Shown in pieces: positions 16,746 through 25,932 of a stretch of DNA of 64,000 nucleotides; within the stretch, counting starts at the first letter, position 1; every line of letters starts with the position of its first letter. The position numbers were made by a program, and so were the translations under genes. This stretch comes from Oscillospiraceae bacterium (lineage in GTDB: Bacteria; Bacillota; Clostridia; Oscillospirales; CAG-272), in the NCBI GenBank assembly GCA_015064155.1, contig SVST01000004.1, positions 62,001 to 126,000 on the forward strand. The letters run 5' to 3'. A model generated the notes under the pieces. It saw only the letters and a program-made list of their open reading frames with translations. It searched no databases and was not told where the DNA came from.

Positions 16746-17837
16746 TTATTCTTCCGTAAAGCGATAGATGTCTCCGGTTTTTGCAGAGGTGTAAATGCCC
16801 TCCAAAATGCGCGTGATAACGTATGCCTGCTCGGGCAACGTAATGGGATCCTTATCCTCACGGATTGCCTCGATCCACAAGCGTGCCTCGCGGTTTGCCA
16901 TGCTCTCGCCCTTCTCACCGCCGTTGAATGCAACGCCACCCGCCGTAAAGGAAGGCTGCAACACGTACTGACGTCCGTTTCGAACACCGTTGATGCGTAC
17001 ACCGTCTACCATATCGGCTCCCGCTTTTGTACCCGAGAACTGCGTCACCGCCTCGCGCACGTCAAGCGTATTGAGTGCCCAGGAGGTTTCCAAGGAAATG
17101 GTAGCACCGTTCTCCATCACCACGAAACCGAACGCGGAATCCTCAACCGTAAACTTTTCGGGATCCCAATTGCCCCACATATTTGCCTGATCGGTGTCGT
17201 TGTTCAGCTTATGGTAGGTCGTACCCACGCAGTACTTCGGCTTGTAGTTGTTCATCAGCCACAGGGTAAGGTCAAGCGCGTGCGTGCCGATATCGATCAG
17301 AGGTCCTCCGCCCTGCTCGTACTCGTTGAGGAACACGCCCCACGTGGGGACTGCGCGGCGGCGCAGGGAAATGGCTCTTGCGTAGTAGATATCCCCGAAC
17401 GTACCGCTTTCCACCTCGGATTTGAGGTACTGGGAATCGTCGCGGAAGCGCGATTGATACCCGATGGTCAGCTTCTTGCCGGTACGCTTTGCGGCATCCA
17501 GCATCTTCTTTGCCTCGATGGAATTGATTGCCATGGGCTTTTCACACATGACGTGCTTGCCTGCCTCAAGTGCATCCACCGTAATGAAGCTGTGCGAACG
17601 GTTGGGGGTACAAACGTGAACCACCTCGATCTCGGGATCCTTCAAAAGCTCCTTGTAATCGGTATACACCTTTGCGTCGGGAGTTCCGAATTTTTCTTTT
17701 GCCTCTTCTGCTCGCTCAAGAACGATATCGCAGAATGCCACCATCTCGCAATCGGCAACCTTTTTCAGCGAAGGCATATGCTTGCCGTTGGCAATGCCGC
17801 CGCATCCGATAATTCCAACCTTAATCAATCTTGCCAT
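16746..17837 (-). CDS. Gfo/Idh/MocA-family oxidoreductase
   Basis: 363 residues. N-terminal Rossmann fold with GIIGCGGIANGKHMPSL, then VCTPNRSH and CEKPMAINS, whose Lys is the family catalytic-site lysine. The C-terminal domain includes GPLIDIGTHALDLTLWL. NAD(P)-dependent oxidation of a sugar or inositol derivative is expected. It follows the AraC regulator gene by 23 bp on the same strand, so the pair form an operon, and the regulator probably responds to the related sugar. Confidence 0.9.
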   Translation of the reverse strand: MARLIKVGIIGCGGIANGKHMPSLKKVADCEMVAFCDIVLERAEEAKEKFGTPDAKVYTDYKELLKDPEIEVVHVCTPNRSHSFITVDALEAGKHVMCEKPMAINSIEAKKMLDAAKRTGKKLTIGYQSRFRDDSQYLKSEVESGTFGDIYYARAISLRRRAVPTWGVFLNEYEQGGGPLIDIGTHALDLTLWLMNNYKPKYCVGTTYHKLNNDTDQANMWGNWDPEKFTVEDSAFGFVVMENGATISLETSWALNTLDVREAVTQFSGTKAGADMVDGVRINGVRNGRQYVLQPSFTAGGVAFNGGEKGESMANREARLWIEAIREDKDPITLPEQAYVITRILEGIYTSAKTGDIYRFTEE

Positions 17838-17860
17838 GATTTGTACTCCTTGTTTCGTTT

Positions 17861-18808
17861 TTATTCTGCAGACCCCGCGTCTGTTGGCAGGGGCAAAGCT
17901 TCCTTTTTTGAGGACTTCTCTTTTTCAAGCGGCGCAATCACTCCGTTGTTCTTACGGTACGCGTCGGGGGAACAGCCGTATCGATTCTTAAACATGCGGC
18001 TAAAGCTGTACAGCGACGGATAATTGAGCTTGTCCGCCACCTTCGTGATCGACATTTTTTGGTCGAGAATCATATTCTTTGCCGCTTCCAGACGTTGCTC
18101 GTAGAAATAATCCATAATCGAGCGTCCCGTCGTCACCTTGAAAAGATTGGACAGATAGCTGTAGTTGTAGCTGAGTGCCTCGGCGATTTCGGAAAGTTTC
18201 TTGATAGTATAGATGTGTGTATCGATGTAATGCATAATCTGATAACAAAGGATCTCGGAATCCACCGTATCCACACCTCTTGCGTGTTTTTTCTGCTTTG
18301 GCTGAAAGGCGCGGATCACGTAGATCACGATTTGCTCAAACATGTGACACAAAAGCTCTTTGGAGCAATATTCCTCATTGTGCAGCTCCCAGATGGCGTT
18401 TGCAACCAGCGACACCACGTTTTCGCTTTGGAACAAACGGTCCGCCGCGGTGGGACGCTCCCCGATGATCTGCATCAAGCGCTCCCGATGCTCCTGATTC
18501 TTCAGTCGGAACGCAAAAAAATCATATTTCAAGGGATCGGAATGGTCGGATATAATGCCGTGCATTTCCCAAGGTCCGCCAAGATGCACGTCGCCTCTGC
18601 CAACCTTGACCTCGGTTTCTCCCGTGATCAGCGTTCCCTTTCCCGAATTGACCACCGTCAATTCGAAAAAGTCCTCGTGCTCACCCATCATTTGAAAATC
18701 GGCGTTACAGTAACAGCGTCCAAGCTGGATCAGGGAAAGATTTCCAAACTCCAACGGATGCTGAAAATAGTTATTATTCAAATGATATTGATGATAATGC
18801 GTTGCCAT
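17861..18808 (-). CDS. AraC-family transcriptional regulator
   Basis: 315 residues. A cupin-like sensor domain (about 1-160, with FFELTVVNSGKGTLITGE) precedes the double helix-turn-helix: IKKLSEIAEALSYNYSYLSN and MSITKVADKLNYPSLYSFSR ending MFKNRYGCSPDAYRK. A lysine/glutamate-rich tail follows. Start at 18808 is supported by AAGGAGG upstream; the frame stays open farther 5' but runs over the promoter. Inferred activator of the downstream oxidoreductase gene. Confidence 0.9.
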   Translation of the reverse strand: MATHYHQYHLNNNYFQHPLEFGNLSLIQLGRCYCNADFQMMGEHEDFFELTVVNSGKGTLITGETEVKVGRGDVHLGGPWEMHGIISDHSDPLKYDFFAFRLKNQEHRERLMQIIGERPTAADRLFQSENVVSLVANAIWELHNEEYCSKELLCHMFEQIVIYVIRAFQPKQKKHARGVDTVDSEILCYQIMHYIDTHIYTIKKLSEIAEALSYNYSYLSNLFKVTTGRSIMDYFYEQRLEAAKNMILDQKMSITKVADKLNYPSLYSFSRMFKNRYGCSPDAYRKNNGVIAPLEKEKSSKKEALPLPTDAGSAE

Positions 18809-18845
18809 AAAGCACCTCCTTTTCGGGGTGTATCCGATTGAACAC

Positions 18846-18874
18846 ATTATAGCATACCGATACTCAAAAAGCAA
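18846..18874 (-). promoter_or_regulatory. Promoter of AraC-oxidoreductase operon
   Basis: Minus strand TTGCTT (18874-18869), 17 bp, TATAAT (18851-18846). Confidence 0.75.
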
Positions 18875-18924
18875 GCCTTTTGCTCCACATTTTTTTGTTT
18901 TTTTACAAAAAAATTGCTGTAAAA

Positions 18925-19632
18925 TTACGGCATTGAAAGCTCCAGAAGTGCTTCCCGATTGGTGCAGTAGCAGATATCGTCTCGTCGGCTCATCATCTTC
19001 AAAAACTCCTCCATTTGATCCCACGTATCGTGGATATCAAACTCGTACGCATGTCCCCAAACGTAGTAGATCTGCTTTTTTTCGGGCTTCATTTGCAAAA
19101 ACTGCTCGCCAAGCGCAAACATACGGTCCATCTCCTTGTGGTGATAGACCGAGGGGCAAAAATCGATCAGCTCGGTTTGCACGTCAAACGAGAAATTGGA
19201 GGTCGTATTTCGCGCGTAGCGGATTCCCGTCCGCGTTTTGACCAAATCGACCACACGCGCGTCAACGTACGGGCTGCCTCCGGGATATGCCATGCCCACC
19301 ACCTCGTAGCCGCAAAGCTCGGATAAAATCAACCGATCCTGCTCCACCTCGCGCACCAATTTGTCATCATTTTCGATCAGACGGAGATTGGGATGCGTCA
19401 AGGTATGCGCCGCAATCTCATGACCCTCGTACACGTACTTGATATCAGCGTGCTTGATCTTGTTGTGATTGACCGTCCTGCCCTCGCGCTCCATAATCCT
19501 TTGTTCACCCAAGCGCGCGCTGTTGAGATTGAAGGTTGCCCTCATTCCGTATTTGTTGAACAGCTCGATCAAACGGATGTCCTGCGTCACGCCGTCGTCG
19601 TAGCTAAAGGTTAAAAATTTCTTAAATTCCAT
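18925..19632 (-). CDS. Polysaccharide deacetylase-like protein (NodB homology)
   Basis: 235 residues, cytoplasmic-looking (no signal peptide). NodB motifs: TFSYDDG (metal and catalytic Asp), HEIAAHTLTHPNL (His-x3-His metal ligands) and MAYPGG. Family members remove N- or O-acetyl groups from carbohydrates. The absence of an export signal argues for a small soluble substrate. Start from GGAGG directly before 19632. A terminator separates it from the upstream SGNH hydrolase gene. Confidence 0.85.
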   Translation of the reverse strand: MEFKKFLTFSYDDGVTQDIRLIELFNKYGMRATFNLNSARLGEQRIMEREGRTVNHNKIKHADIKYVYEGHEIAAHTLTHPNLRLIENDDKLVREVEQDRLILSELCGYEVVGMAYPGGSPYVDARVVDLVKTRTGIRYARNTTSNFSFDVQTELIDFCPSVYHHKEMDRMFALGEQFLQMKPEKKQIYYVWGHAYEFDIHDTWDQMEEFLKMMSRRDDICYCTNREALLELSMP

Positions 19633-19660
19633 CTTTCCTCCGTCCTTTCGATGATAAAAT

Positions 19661-19692
19661 CGGCTCACTTCCGTATGCCGAAAAGTGAGCCG
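19661..19692 (-). terminator. Hairpin terminator after SGNH hydrolase gene
   Basis: Arms CGGCTCACTT and AAGTGAGCCG; the minus transcript then runs into ATTTTATC. Confidence 0.7.
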
Positions 19693-19718
19693 TTTTCTTT
19701 TTACGTATACGGTTCCGT

Positions 19719-20708
19719 TTACATATACGTTTCTATGATTCTGTACAAATTCTGCGCGTAGATCTGTGCGCCCGCATCGATGGGGTGCAAGGAATCGCTG
19801 GTAAACGCTTTCATGTGCGGTGCCAAATTGTCCCCGCAAATCACCGTGACGTTCTCAAGATCGGCGGTCTGCTGAGAAATCAGATCACAAATCACGCTTA
19901 CCGGTGCTTTACAAGCGTCCCCCTCGGCAGCGTCGCCCCGCCAGATCGGAGAAATGGCAAAGATTGTCGACTTCGGATACAGTTCCGACAGCTTTTTATA
20001 AAAAGCACGACAGTTTTTCGCAATGGTTTCATAGGGAAGATGCCGCCAATCGTTGGTTCCGTACGCAACCGTGATATAGTCGGGTGCCGTTGCGACGGGC
20101 TCGTCCAAGAGCTCCGGGAAAAAGATCTCGCCGCCAATGCCCTTGTTCATCGCATCGGCATCCAGCAAACGCGCCAAGGTAGAGGCATAGGTCAAGGACG
20201 GATACTTACAATCGTATCCTTGCGTAATAGAATCCCCGTATTGAAGCATCGTACGGGAACGGTTGAACGGCTCAAAGCTTGCACCGTCGTCCAACGTAAC
20301 GTCGGAAAGCTCCGTCGCCATCACCCACGGAAGATAGAGCTCCACCTTGTGGCTTCCCTCTCCCAGCGCGACCTCGGCGCGTGCTTCGCGGTCGATGTAA
20401 TCGTCAAGCCCCACGTGCTTGATCATCGCACCGTCTTGGTAGACGTCGATGCGCGGATAAATACGCGGAATCGGACTTTCCTGACATTTAAAAAAGCGGA
20501 AAGAAAAAGCCAACGTGTTGGAATCGGTCACGAATGCCAACCGAACGCCTGCCGTTGCAGGGGTTTTAATGGCTCTTCCCGGATAAATTTCCTCGTAAAT
20601 CTTTCGTTGCGCTTCGGTAAAGCGGTGAAATTGAATCCACTTACCGTCAAGCTCCACGCTTTCTGCGCCGCGAACCGCCGACGCAACCTGCACGAAATTC
20701 AAAATCAT
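19719..20708 (-). CDS. SGNH/GDSL-type esterase with N-terminal sandwich domain
   Basis: 329 residues. The first ~145 are a beta-rich domain; the second half carries block I LQYGDSITQG (catalytic Ser), a block III-like GTNDWRHL, and SDSLHPIDAG (catalytic Asp and His). The layout matches two-domain carbohydrate esterases that remove acetyl groups. No signal peptide is visible. The ATG at 20708 is chosen since GAGG lies 8 nt upstream, whereas an in-frame TTG at 20714 is too close. Follows the S26 gene by 15 bp and so could be co-transcribed with the HPrK-PqqD-S26 genes. Confidence 0.85.
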   Translation of the reverse strand: MILNFVQVASAVRGAESVELDGKWIQFHRFTEAQRKIYEEIYPGRAIKTPATAGVRLAFVTDSNTLAFSFRFFKCQESPIPRIYPRIDVYQDGAMIKHVGLDDYIDREARAEVALGEGSHKVELYLPWVMATELSDVTLDDGASFEPFNRSRTMLQYGDSITQGYDCKYPSLTYASTLARLLDADAMNKGIGGEIFFPELLDEPVATAPDYITVAYGTNDWRHLPYETIAKNCRAFYKKLSELYPKSTIFAISPIWRGDAAEGDACKAPVSVICDLISQQTADLENVTVICGDNLAPHMKAFTSDSLHPIDAGAQIYAQNLYRIIETYM

Positions 20709-20723
20709 GGTCAATACCTCTTC

Positions 20724-21197
20724 TCAATAATCATAGTTGTAAGGCTTCCACCGGGTTTTTATCCCAAGCTTCCGCGCAATTCTCCAAAGCACGTACTTGA
20801 CGTTCCGAACCAAAAACCGTGCGGGATACAAGATGTACCACAGCCGCACGTAGGCTTGATAGCCCTTGCTTTTTGCCACGACGTGCCGATTGCCACGGTA
20901 AAATTCCTGCATGACACCCAACACCTGCTCGTGCGGCACCCGTTCCTTGCGATAGGTGTTATCGCCCCGAATCACGTAATACCCGTCCTTTACCCCGATG
21001 ACGCGGTGCAAAACGTATTTTCCGTCGGGACGTCGGTACAAGGGGAGATCAAATTTAGACAGCGTTTCCCCCTCGTTGACACGGCGGATAATCACGCGGT
21101 CACGGCGGTTTCGGAGCATGGGCCACATGCTGACGCCTACCGTTGTGCTGACGTAAAAGCCGGTTGCGTCAAGCTGCTCCTCGATCTCTCGCTTCAT
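20724..21197 (-). CDS. S24/S26-type signal-peptidase-like protein
   Basis: 157 residues. GVSMWPML carries the catalytic-type Ser23; YVLHRVIGV (His64) and GDN (78-80) fit the ER/SipW branch of signal peptidases that uses Ser-His rather than Ser-Lys. No N-terminal membrane anchor precedes the active site; a weakly hydrophobic, aromatic and very basic C-terminus does follow. It overlaps the PqqD-like gene by 4 bp. In such cassettes the peptidase may cut a modified leader peptide, but none was found here. Confidence 0.8.
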   Translation of the reverse strand: MKREIEEQLDATGFYVSTTVGVSMWPMLRNRRDRVIIRRVNEGETLSKFDLPLYRRPDGKYVLHRVIGVKDGYYVIRGDNTYRKERVPHEQVLGVMQEFYRGNRHVVAKSKGYQAYVRLWYILYPARFLVRNVKYVLWRIARKLGIKTRWKPYNYDY

Positions 21198-21460
21198 ACG
21201 AACAGCTGTGCTTCGCGCATCGACTCAACCAATCGGTGTACGTCGGCAGCTGCCATCTCGCGCGAAACCTCGTATTCGGCAAGCAAAGCCTCAACCAGCT
21301 CCTCCTCAGAAATATCCTTCTCTGCCATCAACTTCCACAAAAATGCGCCCGTTTCGTTCAAACGAAGCATGGCATGGAAATGCTTGCTGGTTTCACCGAT
21401 CGGCACGGCAACGTAATAGCCGCCTACCTGCTGAATCGTAAAATCGGGATTGATCTTCAT
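21194..21460 (-). CDS. PqqD-family peptide-binding (RRE-like) protein
   Basis: 88 residues, the size of a stand-alone PqqD/RRE domain. AMLRLNETGAFLWKLM followed by an acidic helix (SEEELVEALLAEY) and a final helix is the PqqD pattern. Such proteins bind the leader of a precursor peptide and present it to a modifying enzyme. Start 21460 follows AGGAGAG. Lies between the HPrK-like and S26 genes, with 22 bp and a 4-bp overlap respectively, so the three are one unit. Confidence 0.85.
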   Translation of the reverse strand: MKINPDFTIQQVGGYYVAVPIGETSKHFHAMLRLNETGAFLWKLMAEKDISEEELVEALLAEYEVSREMAAADVHRLVESMREAQLFV

Positions 21461-21482
21461 ATCGAACTCTCCTATTCTGGTT

Positions 21483-22181
21483 TTATTTTTTTCGCATGGT
21501 TTCAAAGGAAAGTCTTGCCGCTTCCTTTGAGATATTGCAATGTAAGAGATAGAACGGCACACCGCGGACAAAGCTGTCCATCAGCATCAGCTGCTTCATC
21601 ACCGACTGTCGGGGACCGCGCAAATAAAGCTGGTGAATCAGGCGGTCAACCGCCTCGCCCTCCGAAACCGTTTCAATGGTATTGATCTCGCCTCGCTCAA
21701 TAAAGCAAACCGCCGCCAAGGGAGCCGAAATATTCTCGCCCCAGTTCTCCTTGCCGTTCCACGGGGTTCCGAACGCGGTGAGCGTACCGTCCTCCTCTAC
21801 GCGAATCAAAGGCTTATCGCCGTTGAGAACGCGGGCATTGGGAACGGTTTTCAGCCAAAGCGCGCAATGCGTCGATTTTCCGACACCGCTTTTTGCGGTA
21901 AAGGCATAAGCGTATCCGTCAACCTCCAGAATGCAGGAATGGAACAAGAACACGTTATGCGCGGGAATCAGCTCACAGATATGGCGGTATAAGCAGATGC
22001 TCTCGCAATAGTCCGCCGCATAGTCCCCCAAGGCTTGTTCCTTGGCAATTTCCTCGGGAGAAGCCGACACGGTAAATGCAAGATCGCGCGCCTCGCACAG
22101 ATAGTCCTTGCATTGATGCTCCACGAAGGAATAGCGGTTGTCCATACCGATACGGACCCCTGCCAACTGAATTGCAAACAT
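21483..22181 (-). CDS. HPr kinase-like P-loop protein
   Basis: 232 residues. The fold resembles the HprK/PEPCK family: Walker A SGVGKST at residues 98-104, then NGDKPLIR and FGTPWNGKE with the family acidic residues. True HprK proteins have a distinct N-terminal domain that is absent here, so action on HPr is unlikely. These stand-alone HprK-like proteins are often found with PqqD-like partners in peptide-modification loci, where they may phosphorylate a peptide. First gene of the cassette, with its own promoter. Confidence 0.82.
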   Translation of the reverse strand: MFAIQLAGVRIGMDNRYSFVEHQCKDYLCEARDLAFTVSASPEEIAKEQALGDYAADYCESICLYRHICELIPAHNVFLFHSCILEVDGYAYAFTAKSGVGKSTHCALWLKTVPNARVLNGDKPLIRVEEDGTLTAFGTPWNGKENWGENISAPLAAVCFIERGEINTIETVSEGEAVDRLIHQLYLRGPRQSVMKQLMLMDSFVRGVPFYLLHCNISKEAARLSFETMRKK

Positions 22182-22224
22182 GACGTTCTCCTTTCCACCG
22201 ACACTTGATATCTATACAAGCTTC

Positions 22225-22253
22225 ATTTTATCACAAAACCGATCCAAATGCAA
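22225..22253 (-). promoter_or_regulatory. Promoter of HPrK-PqqD-S26 cassette
   Basis: Minus strand TTGCAT (22253-22248), 17 bp, TAAAAT (22230-22225). Confidence 0.7.
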
Positions 22254-22305
22254 GAGATTTCGCAATATTTTACAACGAATTTATACGGTTTTCAGAATCA
22301 AGATA

Positions 22306-22344
22306 CGGACACGTCGTTTCCGCGATGGCATCTCGACGTGTCCG
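22306..22344. terminator. Hairpin downstream of GH31 gene
   Basis: Arms CGGACACGTCG (22306-22316) and CGACGTGTCCG (22334-22344). The T-rich tail is on the plus side (TTTTGATTTT), so for the minus-strand GH31 it may act as 3' stabiliser more than terminator. Confidence 0.5.
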
Positions 22345-22352
22345 TTTTGATT

Positions 22353-24755
22353 TTATGAAAACGTAATTTCGTACAGCGCGTTGCGGATAGAATCCGACAT
22401 CGCGATACTGTTTAGGGAGATTGCAATATCTTCCTTTGAGGTCGCCGTCTTGTACACGGCAAAAATTGCGGTCTTATCAACCACGGGCATTTGAGCCGCC
22501 ATCAGGAAATCGAATACACGCTCCTTAAAGTTCCCGTTTCCGTGCGGACGGGCACCTTCAAGCGTGATCTCAACCCTTTCGTCGGGAGTCAATTCCGCAA
22601 GCTCTACCGAAAGCGTGTTCGTTTCCTCGTCATAGGACTGCGACACAATCTTTTCTCCCCTTGCCACGGCATTCTTCTCATAGCCTCTGAAATGCAGCGT
22701 AAAGCTTCGCTTTTGCGGGAGGAAAGAACGCTCCCCGCGCGTGGAAATCGAAAGAACGGCACGCTCTCCCCAATCCAGCTTGAAATCGGTAAAGGCGCAT
22801 TTGCCAAGTTGGTAATCGTAACCGTCGCCCGCGTCCTCGTATAGCTCGTAGGCTCCCGACGCGCCCGGGAAGACGTAAATATCCATTTGCTTTGGATTTT
22901 CAACGCAGTTATCACCCCACGCGTCCTTGGAAAGCGGAACGATCGCACCTGCGCGCGCCAGCACCGCCTCGTCCCGAATCGCGCGGTTCAGATAGACGGT
23001 ACGTCCGCCGCGGTAAACGCGTCCCGTGAACACGTCCGTCCAAAGTCCGTCGGGAATGTATGCCCTGACCCCTGCCATGCCGCTGTCAAATGCGGTGGGA
23101 GTGGTGATCGGGCAAACCATCAAAGCACTGCCGAAGAAATACTGATTGCCAAACTGCATGACCTGCGCGTTTTCGGGATAGCGATAGTAAAGCGGCGTTA
23201 TCATGGGAGTCAGCTCCATCGACTGTCGGTAGGATTCCGAATAGATGTACGGAATCAACCGGTGGCGCAGACGGAAATAACGGCTGACGATCTCCTCGGC
23301 TTCCTTTCCGTAAACCCACGGCTCCTTGCTCGTAAAGGGATCGCTGCTCGAATGCATTCGCAAAACGGGCGAGAATACACCGAATTGCACCCAACGGATA
23401 AACAATTCTCTTTCTCTGACACCGGTTTTGAAGCCACCGATGTCGTGGCTCCAGCACGTATAGCCCACGTTGGTGGAGGTTGCGGTAAAGTACGGCTGAA
23501 ACTGCAAAGATTTCCACGTGGCAATGGTGTCACCCGAAAAACCGAACGGATAGCGGTGACTTCCAAGCCCCGAATAGCGCGACAGAATCATGCCGCGACG
23601 GTCCTTTTTGCAGTTGTCAAGATAGTGGAAATGGTTGAGTGCCCAAAGCGGATCAAGCCCCTTGATGGCGCTTTCGGTTCCCGATTGCCAATCGATCCAC
23701 CAAAAGTCTGCTCCGAGTTCCTCGTTGCTGTGAATCAAGTGCTTAAAATATGCCTTGATAAATTTGGGGGAGGCAATATCAAAATTGACGGGGTCCTCGC
23801 GCGTAGCATCAACCCCCATTTCCTCTGCCATTGCGGGATATGCGTCCTCAAAGCCCTGCACACCATCGGCGGGGTGCAGATTCAAGCCGCAATGCATCCC
23901 GTTTTGATGAAGATACCCGAGAAATCTTGCGGGATCGGGGAAGAAATCCCGATTCCACGTGTACCCCGTCCAGCCTCTTCCGTACTTCTCTTCCACCTCG
24001 GTCACGTGCCAATCCATATCAAGCATGGCAACGGTAAAGGGCATCCCGTGCTCCTTGAATTTCTCCAAAAGCGCGGAATAGCTCTCCTCGGTATATTTCC
24101 AATATCGGCTCCACCAGTTGCCATAGGCGTATCTGGGCAGCATCGGAGGCGCGCCCGTCAGCCGATAAAAATCACGGATGGCTTCGGTATAGTTGTGATG
24201 GTAGCAGAAAAAATATACGTCGCTGTTTCCCTCAATTCGCTCTCCCACCCAACCGTTTTCGTCCAACAAAAGCGATTTGCTGTCGTCGAAAAAGCTGCGG
24301 CCGCCGGTATCCTGCAAGCCAAAATCAAGGGGATACGCACCGTCGACCTTGTCAAGCGTTCTCGTCGTTCCCATCAGATTGTTGTGTCTTGGAGGATTCC
24401 CAAAGGTGGTGGCACCGTATTTCCAGCGTCCCGCATAGTTGGTGCAGCGGTTCTTTGCGTCAATGTAAAGATTTTCCGGCGAAAACGTCTTTTTGTTGTA
24501 GACAAGATGGAAATCCTTCGTGTCGATCTCCAACAGCCCCTCTTCCTCCTTGACGTGATATTCGGGGGTGTCAAATTGACGGTTGAGCACAACCTGTGAC
24601 GGACGATCCTCAAAAATCCCCTTTTCACTGTATTCAAGACGAAGCAAATTGGAGGTCAGCACGGTAAAGCGGTAATGCGCCCCCTTTACAACGCTCGCGG
24701 CATTGCACGTTCCCCGTCCTAAATATTCGGGATGATTTTCATAAAAGCTTTTCAT
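22353..24755 (-). CDS. Glycoside hydrolase family 31 (alpha-glucosidase/xylosidase-type)
   Basis: 800 residues. The N-terminal beta-sandwich contains HNNLMGTTRTLDKVDG; the barrel has MLDMDWHV, the nucleophile region DFWWIDWQSG and the acid/base segment GFSGDTIATW, and WCRMHS-type distal residues appear as VLRMHSSSDPF. No signal peptide, so it acts in the cytoplasm on imported oligosaccharides with alpha-linked glucose, xylose or similar. An ~80-residue C-terminal tail after the last sandwich is longer than usual. Start 24755 follows GGAAAGGGAA. Divergent from an AraC regulator that probably controls it. Confidence 0.93.
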   Translation of the reverse strand: MKSFYENHPEYLGRGTCNAASVVKGAHYRFTVLTSNLLRLEYSEKGIFEDRPSQVVLNRQFDTPEYHVKEEEGLLEIDTKDFHLVYNKKTFSPENLYIDAKNRCTNYAGRWKYGATTFGNPPRHNNLMGTTRTLDKVDGAYPLDFGLQDTGGRSFFDDSKSLLLDENGWVGERIEGNSDVYFFCYHHNYTEAIRDFYRLTGAPPMLPRYAYGNWWSRYWKYTEESYSALLEKFKEHGMPFTVAMLDMDWHVTEVEEKYGRGWTGYTWNRDFFPDPARFLGYLHQNGMHCGLNLHPADGVQGFEDAYPAMAEEMGVDATREDPVNFDIASPKFIKAYFKHLIHSNEELGADFWWIDWQSGTESAIKGLDPLWALNHFHYLDNCKKDRRGMILSRYSGLGSHRYPFGFSGDTIATWKSLQFQPYFTATSTNVGYTCWSHDIGGFKTGVRERELFIRWVQFGVFSPVLRMHSSSDPFTSKEPWVYGKEAEEIVSRYFRLRHRLIPYIYSESYRQSMELTPMITPLYYRYPENAQVMQFGNQYFFGSALMVCPITTPTAFDSGMAGVRAYIPDGLWTDVFTGRVYRGGRTVYLNRAIRDEAVLARAGAIVPLSKDAWGDNCVENPKQMDIYVFPGASGAYELYEDAGDGYDYQLGKCAFTDFKLDWGERAVLSISTRGERSFLPQKRSFTLHFRGYEKNAVARGEKIVSQSYDEETNTLSVELAELTPDERVEITLEGARPHGNGNFKERVFDFLMAAQMPVVDKTAIFAVYKTATSKEDIAISLNSIAMSDSIRNALYEITFS

Positions 24756-24880
24756 AAACGCAGTTCCCTTTCCTCTTAAAATTCTTATCAATATCATTTT
24801 ATCACAGTTTTTTCACGGAGTATATCAAAAAAAGTACCGTTTTCGGGTAAAAAGTTTATATTTTTAACAATTCTGCGGCA

Positions 24881-24909
24881 TTGACATTTGTCAGATCCGA
24901 TGCTATAAT
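24881..24909 (+). promoter_or_regulatory. Promoter of AraC regulator
   Basis: TTGACA (24881-24886), 17 bp, TATAAT (24904-24909). Confidence 0.85.
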
Positions 24910-24931
24910 AGGGTTGAAGGGAGTGACGCTG

Positions 24932-25789
24932 ATGAATCCATGGCAAGAATTCCGATATTCACCGCAGAAAAGTCCGATCAGCATCAAAAAAATCACGCGA
25001 TCGGTCGGGTACACGCACAAAAGCACGCACATGCACGGCTTGAACGAGCTGCTTTTGATATCCTGTCGTGCAAACGGACTGGTATTCAGCAACGGGACGA
25101 CGCAACGCATCAAAACACCTGCCTTGATCCTCCATCGCGCAGGGTCTTATCACTATGCCGATACCTTTGATTCGGAAAACGAGGGGTATTCCTGCTACTG
25201 CATCTACTACGATGAGAAATTGATTCGGCAAATTCCCGAGGAGCTTTCACACGCATCAAAAATGCTTTGCAACGACTGTCTTGTGATGGAGCTGAGCTCG
25301 GACGAATGTGCGCGCTTGTCAAGCCTTGCGCAGCTGATTGCCTCGGACGGTGCAACCCAAGATCCCGTCAGGTCGCGCCTTTTGCTTCTCTTGATTCTGC
25401 ACGAAGCCTACGCGCTTTTGCCGTCCGCGCCCGTCTTTCGGCTCAACACCCCCAACAACTATATTTTTGAGGTGGTTCAGTATCTCACGCAACATACCGA
25501 GGAAGCCTTGACCGAAAAGCAGCTGGCAGCCAAATTTCACGTTAGTACCACCAAGCTGAACACCGATTTTCAAAGGATCACCAATCAAACGCCCAAAAGC
25601 TTTTCCAAGCAAATCAAGCTCTCCCGCGCGTCGGATCTCCTTGCTTCCACCAAGCTGCCGATTGCCGAGATTGCTTATCTCTGCGGCTTTTCCGGTGAAA
25701 GCTATTTCATCCAATGCTTTGGGAAGCAAATCGGGGTGACCCCCAATGCCTATCGCAAGCAGATACATTTACAAAACGAACCGACGTGA
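24932..25789 (+). CDS. AraC-family transcriptional regulator
   Basis: 285 residues. A sensor domain resembling the AraC_binding cupin (THMHGLNELLLISCRANGLVF) precedes a C-terminal double HTH: LTEKQLAAKFHVSTTKLNTD and LPIAEIAYLCGFSGESYFIQ, ending GVTPNAYRKQ. The ATG at 24932 has GAAGGGAG upstream; the longer reading begins inside the -35 box and is rejected. Candidate regulator of the divergent GH31 gene and/or the downstream WbsX and GH20-like genes. Confidence 0.9.
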   Translation: MNPWQEFRYSPQKSPISIKKITRSVGYTHKSTHMHGLNELLLISCRANGLVFSNGTTQRIKTPALILHRAGSYHYADTFDSENEGYSCYCIYYDEKLIRQIPEELSHASKMLCNDCLVMELSSDECARLSSLAQLIASDGATQDPVRSRLLLLLILHEAYALLPSAPVFRLNTPNNYIFEVVQYLTQHTEEALTEKQLAAKFHVSTTKLNTDFQRITNQTPKSFSKQIKLSRASDLLASTKLPIAEIAYLCGFSGESYFIQCFGKQIGVTPNAYRKQIHLQNEPT

Positions 25790-25804
25790 ATTGTAAAAAA
25801 CGTC

Positions 25805-25833
25805 TTGACAACCCACACGGTTTCGGATACAAT
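25805..25833 (+). promoter_or_regulatory. Promoter of WbsX/GH20-like operon
   Basis: TTGACA (25805-25810), 17 bp, TACAAT (25828-25833). Confidence 0.8.
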
Positions 25834-25932
25834 GACTCTATAGCGCACAAGTATTATGCCTTCTATCACGGAAGATTTCATTCAAATCATGCTACAATAA
25901 CGCAAGCAATTCTTATCAAGGAGGGACTGTTC

